Assembly: GCF_037094465.1 (NCBI RefSeq)
Contig: NZ_CP146609.1
Location: 2,847,501 to 2,911,500 of the forward strand
Length of the DNA: 64,000 nucleotides
DNA from: Pseudodesulfovibrio sp. 5S69
GTDB taxonomy: Bacteria > Desulfobacterota > Desulfovibrionia > Desulfovibrionales > Desulfovibrionaceae
Direction: 5' to 3'
In this document: one piece after another, positions 1-8,342 of the stretch
Layout of the letters: each line of letters begins with the position of its first letter
Numbering within the stretch: position 1 is the stretch's first letter
Made by a program: the position numbers and the translations under genes
The notes under the pieces: generated by a model
What the model was told of the DNA's origin: nothing
Databases searched by the model: none
What the model saw: only the letters and a program-made list of their open reading frames with translations

Positions 1-302
1 GGATAGAGCAGCGCGGTCATGAAAAAGACCGAGCCCAGGCGCAGGGCCGTGCTCGCGCTCATGGAGAACTGCTCCAGCCGTCCGGCCACGCCGTCCGCCA
101 GGTCGTTGGGCAACCGCTCGACCAGCACCCACGCGTTCTCGGCCAGTCCGGCCAGCAGCTTGGCCTTCTTCTCCAGGCAGGCCTGAAAGGCGGTCTGCCC
201 CCCTTCGGCCAGGGCGGTCTCGCCCTCTGTCTCGATGCGTTTCACCTCGGCGCTTGTGTGTTCCAGAAAGGTTATCAATTCCTGCAAGGCGTTGTCGGAC
301 AT
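1..302 (-). CDS. Hypothetical protein, C-terminal part outside the window
   Basis: The reverse strand is open from an ATG at 302 to the window edge, giving about 100 residues. It begins MSDNALQELITFLEHTSAEV and is preceded by AGGAG seven bases upstream, a good ribosome binding site. The visible part is mostly amphipathic helix rich in Ala, Glu and Leu, with a hydrophobic stretch just before the edge (SVFFMTALLY). That could be the start of a membrane segment. I do not recognise a family. It is divergent from the rdgC-like gene, and about 160 bp between them can hold both promoters. Confidence 0.7.
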   Translation of the reverse strand, partial: MSDNALQELITFLEHTSAEVKRIETEGETALAEGGQTAFQACLEKKAKLLAGLAENAWVLVERLPNDLADGVAGRLEQFSMSASTALRLGSVFFMTALLY

Positions 303-466
303 GTTGATCTCCTGATTTTTCATCAAAGCATAGCCGCGAAACTCTTTGAAAACAAGGGCGTGCGGAACCGGGATGCCCGCATCGGGCCGGTAAATCCGCT
401 TTACACGGAGGCCAAGAGGTTTTACCTCATTGGGTCCCGGAACTCGAACATCCAAGGAGACCCGAA

Positions 467-1081
467 TTGAGCATACTCTCCGCCAGCCTCGGGCTGACAC
501 GATACCGCATCATCGAAGAGGTCCCCACGGAACTGCTTCAACAGGTGCCTGAAAAACTGAAGCAATTCTGCATGGTGGACATCGACGGCACGGCCGACGA
601 GCGCTCCTTCGGCTGGACCAACATCGACGACATGCTGGACATGAACTGGACCGCGTCCCCGCCTGAAAAGGCCGACTACTTCGCCTTTTCCCTGCGCCTG
701 GACACCCGGCGCATCCCGCCCGCGGTGCTCAAGAAGCACAACACCATAGCGACCAACAAGGAACTCGAGCACAACAAGGAGCAGGGCAAGAATTTCGTGT
801 CCCGCGACCGCAAGCGCGAGATCAAGGAACAGGTCACGCTCCGGCTGCGCGCCCGGACCCTGCCCATCCCCGCGGTCTTCGACGTGATCTGGAATGCTTC
901 GGCCAACCGCATTTACCTGGACACCACCAACGCCAAGGTCCGCGCCCTGTTCGAAGACCACTTCACCCTGACTTTCGACCTCCACCTGGAACCGCTGACC
1001 CCGTTCTTCATGGCCATGGACATCCTCGGCGAAGAGGCCGCGCCCAGGCTGGAAAACCTCGACCCGACCATCTTCGTCTAG
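467..1081 (+). CDS. rdgC: RdgC-like recombination-associated protein
   Basis: The 204-residue product resembles the N-terminal two thirds of RdgC, a ring-shaped DNA-binding protein that modulates RecA-dependent recombination. Family-like features are the RIPPAVLKKH segment followed by a charged helix (RDRKREIKEQVTLRLRAR) and a strand with the pattern PAVFDVIWN. E. coli RdgC is about 300 residues, so this is a short form. The chosen start is TTG at 467 because AAGGAGA lies six bases upstream and no ATG fits. The next gene begins nine bases after the stop and probably belongs to the same transcript. The family call rests on remembered patterns and is not certain. Confidence 0.65.
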   Translation: MSILSASLGLTRYRIIEEVPTELLQQVPEKLKQFCMVDIDGTADERSFGWTNIDDMLDMNWTASPPEKADYFAFSLRLDTRRIPPAVLKKHNTIATNKELEHNKEQGKNFVSRDRKREIKEQVTLRLRARTLPIPAVFDVIWNASANRIYLDTTNAKVRALFEDHFTLTFDLHLEPLTPFFMAMDILGEEAAPRLENLDPTIFV

Positions 1082-1090
1082 GAGCACGCC

Positions 1091-1612
1091 ATGGATCTTT
1101 CACTCGTTGAACGCGAAAACACCCTGCTCGGCCAGGACTTCCTGACCTGGCTCTGGTTCAAGACCGACCAGGACGCCGTGCTCTTCAAGCTTGAGGACAA
1201 CCGGACCTTCACCCTGCACATGGAGCAGAAGCTGTCTGTCCAGGGCGGCGAGGGCGAGACCAAGGCCACGGCCACGGTATCCAGCCCGGCCGGTGAACTG
1301 TCCGAGGCCAAGACCGGCCTGCGCACCGGCAAGAAGGTCAACAAGGCCCAGTTGCTCTTCGCCATGGACCAGGACGAATGGCTGGTCACGGTCAGCGCCA
1401 CGGACTTCGGCCTGTCCGGCCTGAAGACCCCGAAGATCAGCACCAAGGACGACGAGGGCGATGACCCGGACGCCAAATTCCTGGAAAAGATGTTCCTGCT
1501 GGAGCGCTGCCTGGAGATGTTCGACGTGGTCTTCACCCAGTTCCTCAACCTCCGCCTGAGCAAGGACTGGGCCGAGGAATCCGCCCGGGTCAAACTCTGG
1601 ATCAACGGCTAG
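1091..1612 (+). CDS. Conserved hypothetical partner of the RdgC-like protein
   Basis: The 173-residue acidic protein starts MDLSLVERENTLLGQDFLTW. The LGQDFLTWLWF segment near residue 15 resembles a motif I associate with short proteins next to RdgC in deltaproteobacteria. It contains a beta-rich middle and a C-terminal helix (RCLEMFDVVFTQFLNLRLSK). Only nine bases separate it from the rdgC-like gene and four from the following esterase, so the three probably form an operon. It may supply the part missing from the short RdgC, but that is inference. No catalytic motif is visible. Confidence 0.6.
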   Translation: MDLSLVERENTLLGQDFLTWLWFKTDQDAVLFKLEDNRTFTLHMEQKLSVQGGEGETKATATVSSPAGELSEAKTGLRTGKKVNKAQLLFAMDQDEWLVTVSATDFGLSGLKTPKISTKDDEGDDPDAKFLEKMFLLERCLEMFDVVFTQFLNLRLSKDWAEESARVKLWING

Positions 1613-1616
1613 CATC

Positions 1617-2183
1617 ATGTCTGAAACCCTGCGTATCGCCTGCTTCGGCGACAGTCTGACCGAAGGGTACGGCCTGGCCCGGCAGGAGGCCCTGCCCGCC
1701 ATCCTGCAGCGTGAGCTGTACGAGCGGGGCGTGAACGCCCACTGCCTCAATTTCGGCGTGTCCGGCGACACCTCCGAGGACGGCCTGGACCGGCTGGACG
1801 ATGTCCTTGAGGCGGAACCCGACGGCGTACTCCTGGCCTTCGGGGCCAACGACTGTTTCCTGGACGACCCGGTGGACGAGGTGGCCGCACGGCTGTCCGC
1901 CCTGATCGAGGCCTTCCGCGACCGGAATATCCCGGTCCTGCTGGCGGGCGTCAACGCCGGGCTCAACCCGAACCCGTCCTACCGTACGCGCTTCGAGGCG
2001 ATCTTCCCGGCTTTGGCCGAACGGTATGGGATTCCCCTGTTCCCGGACCTCCTCGCCCCGTACCAGGGCGACCCTTCCCTGACCCTGCTGGACGAGCTAC
2101 ATCCCAATGAGGCCGGGGTGGAGGCCATGGGCCGCGCCCTGCTCCCCCTGGTCGAGGAACTGGCGCGCGGGCTTACGCCCTAG
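1617..2183 (+). CDS. SGNH/GDSL esterase (TesA-like arylesterase or lysophospholipase)
   Basis: The 188-residue product has the four blocks of an SGNH hydrolase. GDSLTEGYG at residues 11-19 carries the nucleophilic serine, a conserved Gly follows in LNFGVSGD, GAND near residue 80 carries the oxyanion Asn, and DELHPNEAG near residue 160 carries the catalytic Asp and His. Family members hydrolyse acyl esters or thioesters. TesA of E. coli has a signal peptide, but none is seen here, so it is probably cytoplasmic. Its last 11 bases overlap the convergent TVP38-type gene. Confidence 0.85.
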   Translation: MSETLRIACFGDSLTEGYGLARQEALPAILQRELYERGVNAHCLNFGVSGDTSEDGLDRLDDVLEAEPDGVLLAFGANDCFLDDPVDEVAARLSALIEAFRDRNIPVLLAGVNAGLNPNPSYRTRFEAIFPALAERYGIPLFPDLLAPYQGDPSLTLLDELHPNEAGVEAMGRALLPLVEELARGLTP

Positions 2184-2907
2184 GCGGCTTTCCCGCCCCT
2201 TCTGCGTCCGTCCCTCCATTGCCCTCGCCTTCGAGAAACTTCTTCTTTATCCGGTGGACCACTATGGCCACGGCCACACCGGCCACGGCCAGGGCGATGA
2301 CCGCGCCCACCGGGACACGGCCGCGCACGCCCGAGGAAAGCAGGTGCCCGCCCGAGGCCAGGAAGACGGTCTCGGGCAGCATGGAGGCCCAGGTAAGCAG
2401 CGCATACGGCAGGGAGCGAACCTCGGTGATGCCGAGCAGGTAACTCGTCACCGGAAAGGGCAGGACCGGGATGATCCGGCTCAGGGAGATGAGATGCAGG
2501 GGGTGGACGCGGCTCAGGGAGAGCATGCGCCGGTATACGGGATGGTGGGCGAACCGGGTGCGCAGCCGTTCGCGTACGCCGTAGCGGGCCAGGAGGAAGG
2601 CCATCACCGCGCCGATGGTCATGCCCGCCGAGGCATAGGCCGCCCCGAGTTTCCAGCCGAAGAGGGCTCCGGCCGCCACAGTGAAGAGCACCTGGGGCAC
2701 CAGGAGCATGGTCATCAGCGCGTTGACCGCGATGAAGACCACCGGGGCGAGGCTGCCCTGGTCGGCCACGAAGTCGGTGACGCGGGACATGTACCGTTCC
2801 CCCCAGTGCTCCATGGCCAGGGAGACCAGACCGAGCAGCCCCAAGACCACCGCGAACTTGATGATCATCGGCCAGGGCAGGGACGTTTTTTTCCCGTGTT
2901 GTTCCAT
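2173..2907 (-). CDS. TVP38/TMEM64 (DedA-like, SNARE-associated) membrane protein
   Basis: The 244-residue protein has about six hydrophobic segments. A first transmembrane helix lies near residues 12-32. The central region contains FTVAAGALFGWKLGAAYASAG and a later RIIPVLPFPVTSYLLGITEV segment, which match the conserved re-entrant loop and proline-rich region of the TVP38/DedA superfamily. Relatives act in the inner membrane in lipid scrambling or undecaprenyl phosphate recycling; the substrate here is unknown. It ends in a short basic tail. The gene stands alone on its strand and overlaps the end of the upstream esterase by 11 bases. Confidence 0.8.
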   Translation of the reverse strand: MEQHGKKTSLPWPMIIKFAVVLGLLGLVSLAMEHWGERYMSRVTDFVADQGSLAPVVFIAVNALMTMLLVPQVLFTVAAGALFGWKLGAAYASAGMTIGAVMAFLLARYGVRERLRTRFAHHPVYRRMLSLSRVHPLHLISLSRIIPVLPFPVTSYLLGITEVRSLPYALLTWASMLPETVFLASGGHLLSSGVRGRVPVGAVIALAVAGVAVAIVVHRIKKKFLEGEGNGGTDAEGAGKPPRA

Positions 2908-3059
2908 GTGTCGCGTCCTCCAGTGGGGTGCGGCCGGACCGGGTCTTGTGCTCGGTCGAGGAATGCCATAGCGTAACGCCGGGTCCCGGCCCCCATCCTT
3001 TTACGGGGTTATCGGCGGAAAATGAAGGCGGAATTGAAGAGGGAAACCAAAGGACGACA

Positions 3060-4730
3060 ATGCGCTACAAATTGCAGATGATGGATACGGATTTCGGGGT
3101 GGGCATGTTCGCCGCACTGCCGGACGTGAACCTGAGCCACAACGAGATGATGGATCACCTCCGCGAACACCCCTTCGACGACTACATGCATGAGTTCGTG
3201 CTCCAGGGATTCAAGGAGTTCCGCCCGCGCAAGCTGGAGAAGATGATCAAGGACGCCATGCTCGACCAGGGCAAGTCCGACCCGGCAGGCACCGCGATCA
3301 TGTATGAGGCGTGCATCTGCCACCAGCGGCTGAACCGGCTCCTGCCCCTGTTCGACGGCCTGGACCCCAAAGACCTCCTGGCCTTCACTCCGGCCATCCA
3401 CATCCGCTCCCGCCTGCTCGAAGACCAGCCCCTGCACCACGCATGGACCCGCGTCTTCGGCCGGAACATCTTCACCCTGGCCCCACTGCCCGCGCCTGCG
3501 GATGCGCCCGAACCGCTCTTCGGCAACGAGGAGCCGGCCGCGCCCGAACCGGTGAGCGCCGCCGAGGTGCGCGCCGGACTGGACGGCGAGCTGCCCCCGC
3601 CCCTGCCGCGCAGGCCCCTCAAGGAGACCATCGAGACCGCCCTGCCCGCCCTGGGCAAGGCCGACGCCTTCATGGGCCCGCCCATGGAGCACAGGGCCTC
3701 CCTGTCGCCCAACGCCCGGCTGCGCCACTGGTCGGTGAAGACGCGCACGGTCAACGGCAACCTGTCCAACTCCCTGAACGGGTTGCAGACCTGCTACGGC
3801 CGCGGGCTGACCAAGGAGCGCGCCGACGCCTCCTACGCCATGGAGATGGTCGAACGCTTTTCCTCCTACGCCAGCTTCGGCCCCAAGGGCGTGCTCGGCT
3901 ACGCCCGCGACTACCCGCTGACCCTGGCGGCTTACGGCGAACTGGACGTCCCGGCGGTGAACCCGGCGGACATCCGCCTGGAAGTGCCCTACGCGGGCCA
4001 GCGGCTCCACTGGCTGGAGGGCCACAATCCGGACGGCGAGCCCGTCCTGGTCCCGGCCCAGTTCGTGTTCCTGTTCTGCAACCTGGACGAGCCGTCCCTG
4101 TTCAGCGCACTCGGCTCCACCGGCCTGGCCTCGGGCAACACCCTGTTCGAGGCCAAGGCGGCCGCCCTGACCGAGGTCATCGAGCGGGACTCGGACGCGA
4201 CGCAGCTCTTCGACCCCGCACGGTGCTTCCGCGTGGAAAGTTCCGATCCCGAGATCGGCCCGCTGCTCGAAAAATACCGCGAGGACGGCATCGACGTCTG
4301 GTTCATGGACATGACCACCGAGCTGGGCGTGCCCTGCTACAAGTCCGTGGTGCTGGGCAGGCACGGCGACGTGAACAAGGGCGGCGGCTGCTCCCTGAGC
4401 GGCAAATCCGCCCTGGTCTCGGCCATGACCGAGACGGCCTACCCCTATCCCGGCCCCAAGAGCGGCCCGGCCCCGGAAGGGTTGCCCGTGCGCAGGCTCG
4501 AAGACCTGCCCGACCTGTCCACGGGTAGCGCAGAGGGAGACGTGATGGTGCTGGAAAGGACGCTCGCGGCCAACGGCTACCGGCCCGCCTACGTGGACCT
4601 GACCCGACGGGACCTGAACATCCCGGTGGTCCGGGCCCTGGTCCCCGGCCTGGAGCTGATCTCCGACTTCGACCAGTATTCGCGGGTCAGCCCGAGGCTG
4701 TACCGGAACTACCTCAAAGCGTTCGCGTGA
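3060..4730 (+). CDS. YcaO-family protein with an altered third ATP-binding motif
   Basis: I use the ATG at 3060, giving 556 residues, because AAAGGA lies just upstream. The open frame extends to 2928 without a good site. The first 235 residues are a helical extension with a Pro/Glu-rich linker (about 142-186). A YcaO domain follows: SYAMEMVE near 258-265 (Sx3E motif), EAKAAALTEVIERD at 364-377, and GKSALVSAMTETAYP near 448-462. In classical YcaO proteins the last motif ends in Glu-x-x-Gln. Here the Glu (458) is kept but Tyr 461 stands in place of Gln. YcaO enzymes use ATP to activate amide backbones or assist RimO. No azoline-type partner genes lie nearby, so the substrate is unknown. Confidence 0.8.
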   Translation: MRYKLQMMDTDFGVGMFAALPDVNLSHNEMMDHLREHPFDDYMHEFVLQGFKEFRPRKLEKMIKDAMLDQGKSDPAGTAIMYEACICHQRLNRLLPLFDGLDPKDLLAFTPAIHIRSRLLEDQPLHHAWTRVFGRNIFTLAPLPAPADAPEPLFGNEEPAAPEPVSAAEVRAGLDGELPPPLPRRPLKETIETALPALGKADAFMGPPMEHRASLSPNARLRHWSVKTRTVNGNLSNSLNGLQTCYGRGLTKERADASYAMEMVERFSSYASFGPKGVLGYARDYPLTLAAYGELDVPAVNPADIRLEVPYAGQRLHWLEGHNPDGEPVLVPAQFVFLFCNLDEPSLFSALGSTGLASGNTLFEAKAAALTEVIERDSDATQLFDPARCFRVESSDPEIGPLLEKYREDGIDVWFMDMTTELGVPCYKSVVLGRHGDVNKGGGCSLSGKSALVSAMTETAYPYPGPKSGPAPEGLPVRRLEDLPDLSTGSAEGDVMVLERTLAANGYRPAYVDLTRRDLNIPVVRALVPGLELISDFDQYSRVSPRLYRNYLKAFA

Positions 4731-6033
4731 CCTTGGCTTGGCGGCGCCGCTTGCGCGGGCCCTTGGTGCCTATGGTCCGGTAGAACACCTCCAGGGCGCC
4801 CGCCCCGCCGAAGAGCACGGCCAGAACCCAGGCCGTGGACGGATTGTCGCTGACGCTCTGCCAGACCATGGTGCCGAAGGCGACGGTGCAGGTCAGCACG
4901 CCCAAGGCGGACAGGACCCGGCCCGCGCCCCAACTGTCCTCGTCCCGAAAGTTGGCCGCATTGACCACGGCGAACACCGACAGGAAGCCCGCACTGCCCA
5001 GGGTGGAGATGGCCGAAAGGTCAGCCACGTTGGCCAGGATCAGGGCGAGTACGGTGGTAACCACCAGCCCCTCGGCGGGCGCGCCCCACATCTGCCGCTC
5101 CAGCTGGACGGGTAGTTCCCCTTCCTTGGCGATGGTGTAGCACAGCCTCGACGATCCGTAGAGCGTGGCGTTGATGGCGGAGAAGGTGGACAGCAGCGCG
5201 GCCACGGCGATGAGCGTGAACCCGGTCTGACCCAGGAACGGCTTGGCCGCCTCGGCCAGGGCGTAGTCCCGGGCGTTGACGATGTCGCCCAGCGGCAGGT
5301 TGCCCACCACCACGATGGCTATGGCCACGTAGAGCAGGACCACGAACCCCACGGAAATGTAAAAGGCCAGCGGCAGGTTGCGGTCGGGCTTGCGGATGTC
5401 CGCCCCGGTGTTGGCGATGAGCTCGAACCCCTCGTAGGCCACGAAGATGATCATGCCCCCGGCCACCAGCGGGAGCATGGGCACCCAGGTGTCCGTGGCC
5501 AGCCGTGCGGGCTCCACCCCCTTGACGCCCACGGCCAGAAAAAAGAGCAGGATGGTGATCTTGATGACCACCACATAGGTCTCTGCCTTGCCCACCACCT
5601 TGGCGCTGGCCAGGTTCAGTACGGCGGGCACGGCGATGGCCAGGGAGATGAGCCCATGGAGCACCAGCGGGCCGCCGTTCTTGGGAAAGAAGACCGCCCC
5701 GTACGAACCGAAGGCATGGGCGTACAGGGCAAGCATGACCACGTAGGAGAACCATAGCAACACGTTCAGTGCGCCCACGTGCATGGAGTTGCCGAAGACC
5801 CGGTCCAGGAAAACCACGGTGCCGCCCGGCCCGGCATAGCGCACGGACAGCCGCGCATAGGACGCGGCGGTGATCAGGGCCACCAGCCCGGCCACGGCAA
5901 AGGCCACGGGCGTGCCGCCCTTGGCCAGCTCTACGCTCAAGCCCAGCACGGCGAAGATGCCGCCCCCGACCATGCCGCCCACCCCGATGGAGACGGCTCC
6001 CCACAGACCCATTTTATTATCTTTCGAAACCAT
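4714..6033 (-). CDS. APC-family amino acid permease
   Basis: The 439-residue protein has about 12 hydrophobic segments. It opens with the APC signature GAVSIGVGGMVGGGIFAVLG (residues 12-31), the unwound first helix that binds the amino acid backbone. A second conserved stretch, IIFVAYEGFELIANTGADI, sits in the sixth-helix region. It should import or exchange an amino acid across the inner membrane, but the substrate cannot be read from sequence. The gene is convergent with the YcaO gene and overlaps its end by 17 bases. The C-terminus is strongly basic. Confidence 0.85.
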   Translation of the reverse strand: MVSKDNKMGLWGAVSIGVGGMVGGGIFAVLGLSVELAKGGTPVAFAVAGLVALITAASYARLSVRYAGPGGTVVFLDRVFGNSMHVGALNVLLWFSYVVMLALYAHAFGSYGAVFFPKNGGPLVLHGLISLAIAVPAVLNLASAKVVGKAETYVVVIKITILLFFLAVGVKGVEPARLATDTWVPMLPLVAGGMIIFVAYEGFELIANTGADIRKPDRNLPLAFYISVGFVVLLYVAIAIVVVGNLPLGDIVNARDYALAEAAKPFLGQTGFTLIAVAALLSTFSAINATLYGSSRLCYTIAKEGELPVQLERQMWGAPAEGLVVTTVLALILANVADLSAISTLGSAGFLSVFAVVNAANFRDEDSWGAGRVLSALGVLTCTVAFGTMVWQSVSDNPSTAWVLAVLFGGAGALEVFYRTIGTKGPRKRRRQAKVTRTL

Positions 6034-6236
6034 AACTCGCCTTGTTCACTTATGCAGGCCGGAACCCGGCCCTTCGAATCGGACATCCCACCCGTCGGAA
6101 CCCGGCGAGTGCCCGACAGGATAGCTCAATCCTCCAGAAGAATAAAGCGAACCGCCACCCCGCCCGCCCACTCCCCGGAAACCGGCCAAAACCATTGACT
6201 CCCCGCCGAGTTGCACGATACTGAAACACACCCCAA

Positions 6237-6323
6237 GCCCGGGTGGTGGAATTGGTAGACACCAGGGACTTAAAATCCCTTGGAGCTTGCTCCGTGCGGG
6301 TTCAAATCCCGCCCCGGGTACCA
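6237..6323 (+). tRNA. tRNA-Leu (UAA anticodon)
   Basis: An 87-nt cloverleaf with an acceptor stem GCCCGGG/CCCGGGT (first pair G-U), discriminator A and encoded CCA. The anticodon arm is AGGGA-CTTAAAA-TCCCT, so the anticodon is TAA and it reads UUA. The long variable arm (GGAGCTTGCTCC) is the class II form expected for leucine. The T arm is GCGGG-TTCAAAT-CCCGC. Confidence 0.97.
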
Positions 6324-6329
6324 AAAAGG

Positions 6330-6372
6330 ACCGGCTCGCAGCCTCATGCCGCGAGCCGGTTTTACTTTTCTT
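6330..6372 (+). terminator. Intrinsic terminator after tRNA-Leu
   Basis: Ten-base arms ACCGGCTCGC and GCGAGCCGGT with an 11-base loop, followed by TTTACTTTTC. It lies seven bases after the tRNA end. Its opposite strand could also stop tunR transcripts, since tunR ends at 6386. Confidence 0.85.
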
Positions 6373-6385
6373 GCCGGAAAACTCC

Positions 6386-7447
6386 CTACAACTGCACGGT
6401 GTTCAACACCACAGACATGGCCTTGAACCAGAATTCCACTTCGTCGCCGGGCTTGAGGGCCAGATCCTGGGCACTTTGGGCGGAGATGAGGGAACAGACG
6501 TCGGTGCCGTCCGGGAGGCGGCCCAGGACTTCGGCCAGGACCGGGGTTTCGGTGACCCGGAGGATTTCGGCCTCAAGGCGGTTGCGGGCGCTGCCGGAGA
6601 CGCATTCGGCCCGGCGCAGGACGTTGACCAGCGGGGCCTTGACCGTGGCGACCACCGGGCTGCCCACCTGAATTTTGAGGTTGCGCAGGGAGTCCATGGT
6701 GATGACCGAACTGATCTTGATGTTCGAGCGCGTCTCCAGGACCACCTGGGCCATGACCGGGTCCGTGTCCACGTGGACCACGTGGCCCAGGAAGGAGTTT
6801 CGCGCCGAGGTGCGCTTGCGCATGGCCTCGTGGGCGGTGCGCACGATGGACTGCACGTCGCCCGGTGAAAACTGCTGGAAGTTGGCGGTCAGGTCCAGCG
6901 AGGACTGGCCCAGGACCTCTTTAACGATGGTAATGGGCACACCGCTGCGGAGCATCTCCACGGCCCTGGTGTTGCGCAGGGACTTGGGGCAGACCAGGTC
7001 CTTGGCCAGGCCGCATTCATTGCCCCGCTCATAGCAGATGCGCCGGAAATAGCCGGGATCCACGCGGAAAAGTTCCCCGCGCAGGCCGTAGCCCATGGGA
7101 CTCTCCTGGAAGGCGGCCAGTTCGGTGTAGAATTCCTCGGGCAACGGGACCTCGCGGATGCGGTCCTCGCGTCCCAGGCGCACGAACGGCCCGTTCGCGT
7201 CAAAGGCCTCGGTGTCATCCAGGGAGAGGATCTCGCCCAACCGAGCCCCGGTGTGGCGGACGAGCAGGAAGAGCAGCCATAGCCGGGTCCGGGCCCGGAC
7301 GCTGTCCATGCGCCTGGCCGCATCCTTCCACGAACGGAAGGCTTCTTCGAACGCGCACATCTGCGACGGCTCCAGATAGCTCACCTGGTCCGAGACACTG
7401 AAAAACTCGCGGGGGCACACCTTGCCCGAACGCTTTATCTCTTGCAT
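6386..7447 (-). CDS. tunR: TunR-type tungstate/molybdate-responsive regulator (inactive integrase fold plus two TOBE domains)
   Basis: The 353-residue protein joins a tyrosine-recombinase-like domain (about 45-210) to two Mop/TOBE oxyanion-binding domains (about 214-279 and 287-351). The integrase catalytic set is degraded. The first Arg survives (HTGARLGEIL, R69) and so does the second (KSLR, R158), but the box-II His is Lys, the later His is Gln (LGQSS) and the nucleophilic Tyr is Phe 190 (LTANFQQF). This is the architecture described for TunR of sulfate reducers, which uses the fold to bind DNA and controls tungstate uptake. It is divergent from tupAB, as expected for a local regulator. 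Recombinase activity is unlikely. Confidence 0.88.
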   Translation of the reverse strand: MQEIKRSGKVCPREFFSVSDQVSYLEPSQMCAFEEAFRSWKDAARRMDSVRARTRLWLLFLLVRHTGARLGEILSLDDTEAFDANGPFVRLGREDRIREVPLPEEFYTELAAFQESPMGYGLRGELFRVDPGYFRRICYERGNECGLAKDLVCPKSLRNTRAVEMLRSGVPITIVKEVLGQSSLDLTANFQQFSPGDVQSIVRTAHEAMRKRTSARNSFLGHVVHVDTDPVMAQVVLETRSNIKISSVITMDSLRNLKIQVGSPVVATVKAPLVNVLRRAECVSGSARNRLEAEILRVTETPVLAEVLGRLPDGTDVCSLISAQSAQDLALKPGDEVEFWFKAMSVVLNTVQL

Positions 7448-7463
7448 GAAAGGCCCACCTGCG

Positions 7464-7508
7464 AGGTTATCACGTTTTTATCCATTCGCGTGACTTGGTT
7501 GCGACATA
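7464..7508. promoter_or_regulatory. Candidate TunR operator between tunR and tupA
   Basis: The 157-bp divergent spacer contains a near-perfect inverted repeat TCACG-(14)-CGTGA at 7470-7493. It is nested in a wider GTTAT...ATAAC pair (7466-7470 and 7505-7509). This is the right place for an operator acting on both genes. I do not remember the published TunR motif well enough to say it matches, so the call rests on position and symmetry only. Confidence 0.35.
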
Positions 7509-7604
7509 ACAGCACAGAACATAGGAGATTTAGTGACGGGACACAACCCGTTCGAAAAGCGCACACCCAGCCGCGCCCCGGCGCGGAGAACCAAGGAGAA
7601 CCCC

Positions 7605-8339
7605 ATGCGTTTCATGCGAATCTGCACCCTCATGCTCAGCCTGTTCCTCGCCCTGCCTGCGAGCGCCTGGGCGGACGGCAACGTCGTCCTGGCCGCCGGC
7701 GCCGGGTACAAAAAAATGGTCAACGCCCTCAACGCGGCCTATGGGAAGAAAACCGGCCAAACCCTGGATCTGATCTACGGCAACATGGGCCGCGTGACCA
7801 CCTTGGCCAAAGAGAGCGGCAAGGTGGACATCGTCCTGGGCGACCAGCAATTCCTGCTCAAGCGCGCGGCCCTGCCCGTGACCGAGAAGACCGAACTCGG
7901 CCGGGGCAAGCTGGTCCTGGCCTTTGCCAAGGGGTCCCAATTCTCCAAGGCGGCCGACCTGGACAACCCCGAGGCCGGGCGCATCGCCATGCCGGACACG
8001 AGCAAGGCCATCTACGGCAAGGCGGCCCGCGAATACCTGACCAAGACCGGCAGGCTGCCGGGCATCAAGCCCCGCCTGGTGGAAGTGGCCACAGTGCCCC
8101 AGGTCTTCTCTTACCTGGCCACCAACGAGGTGGACATGGGCTTCATCAACTTGACCCACGCCCTGAACGTCAAGGACAAGCTGGGCGGCTACGTGGTTCT
8201 GGACGAAAAGGACTACTCGCCCATCAGCATCATCGCGGCGATACTCGAAAGCGCCCCGAACAAAGACAAGGCGAAGGCGTTCCTCGACTTCGTCAAGACG
8301 GACGAAGCCCAGGCCATCGTCAGGGCCAACGGCCTGTAG
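7605..8339 (+). CDS. tupA: Tungstate ABC transporter substrate-binding protein
   Basis: The 244-residue precursor starts at ATG 7605, supported by AAGGAG eight bases upstream; the open frame begins earlier at 7533 without such a site. It has a clear signal peptide (MRFMRICTLMLSLFLALPA) with cleavage probably after AWA near residue 24. The mature part is an oxyanion-binding type II periplasmic protein, with AAGAGYKKMVNALNAAY at the start and a typical family middle (KGSQFSKAADLDNPEAGRIA). Molybdate and tungstate binders are hard to separate by eye. I choose tungstate because of the adjacent TunR-type gene and TupB-type permease. ModA is the alternative. Confidence 0.75.
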   Translation: MRFMRICTLMLSLFLALPASAWADGNVVLAAGAGYKKMVNALNAAYGKKTGQTLDLIYGNMGRVTTLAKESGKVDIVLGDQQFLLKRAALPVTEKTELGRGKLVLAFAKGSQFSKAADLDNPEAGRIAMPDTSKAIYGKAAREYLTKTGRLPGIKPRLVEVATVPQVFSYLATNEVDMGFINLTHALNVKDKLGGYVVLDEKDYSPISIIAAILESAPNKDKAKAFLDFVKTDEAQAIVRANGL

Positions 8340-8342
8340 CAC

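Noticed and set aside
2928..3059. Longer N-terminus for the YcaO gene
   Set aside because: The extra 44 residues lack similarity to the family and have no ribosome site, while ATG 3060 has a good one.
6237..7447. Integrase-like gene beside a tRNA-Leu, suggesting a genomic island or prophage boundary
   Set aside because: The integrase fold has lost the catalytic Tyr and His and carries two TOBE domains, so it is a TunR-type regulator. No att-like repeat of the tRNA end and no phage genes were seen.
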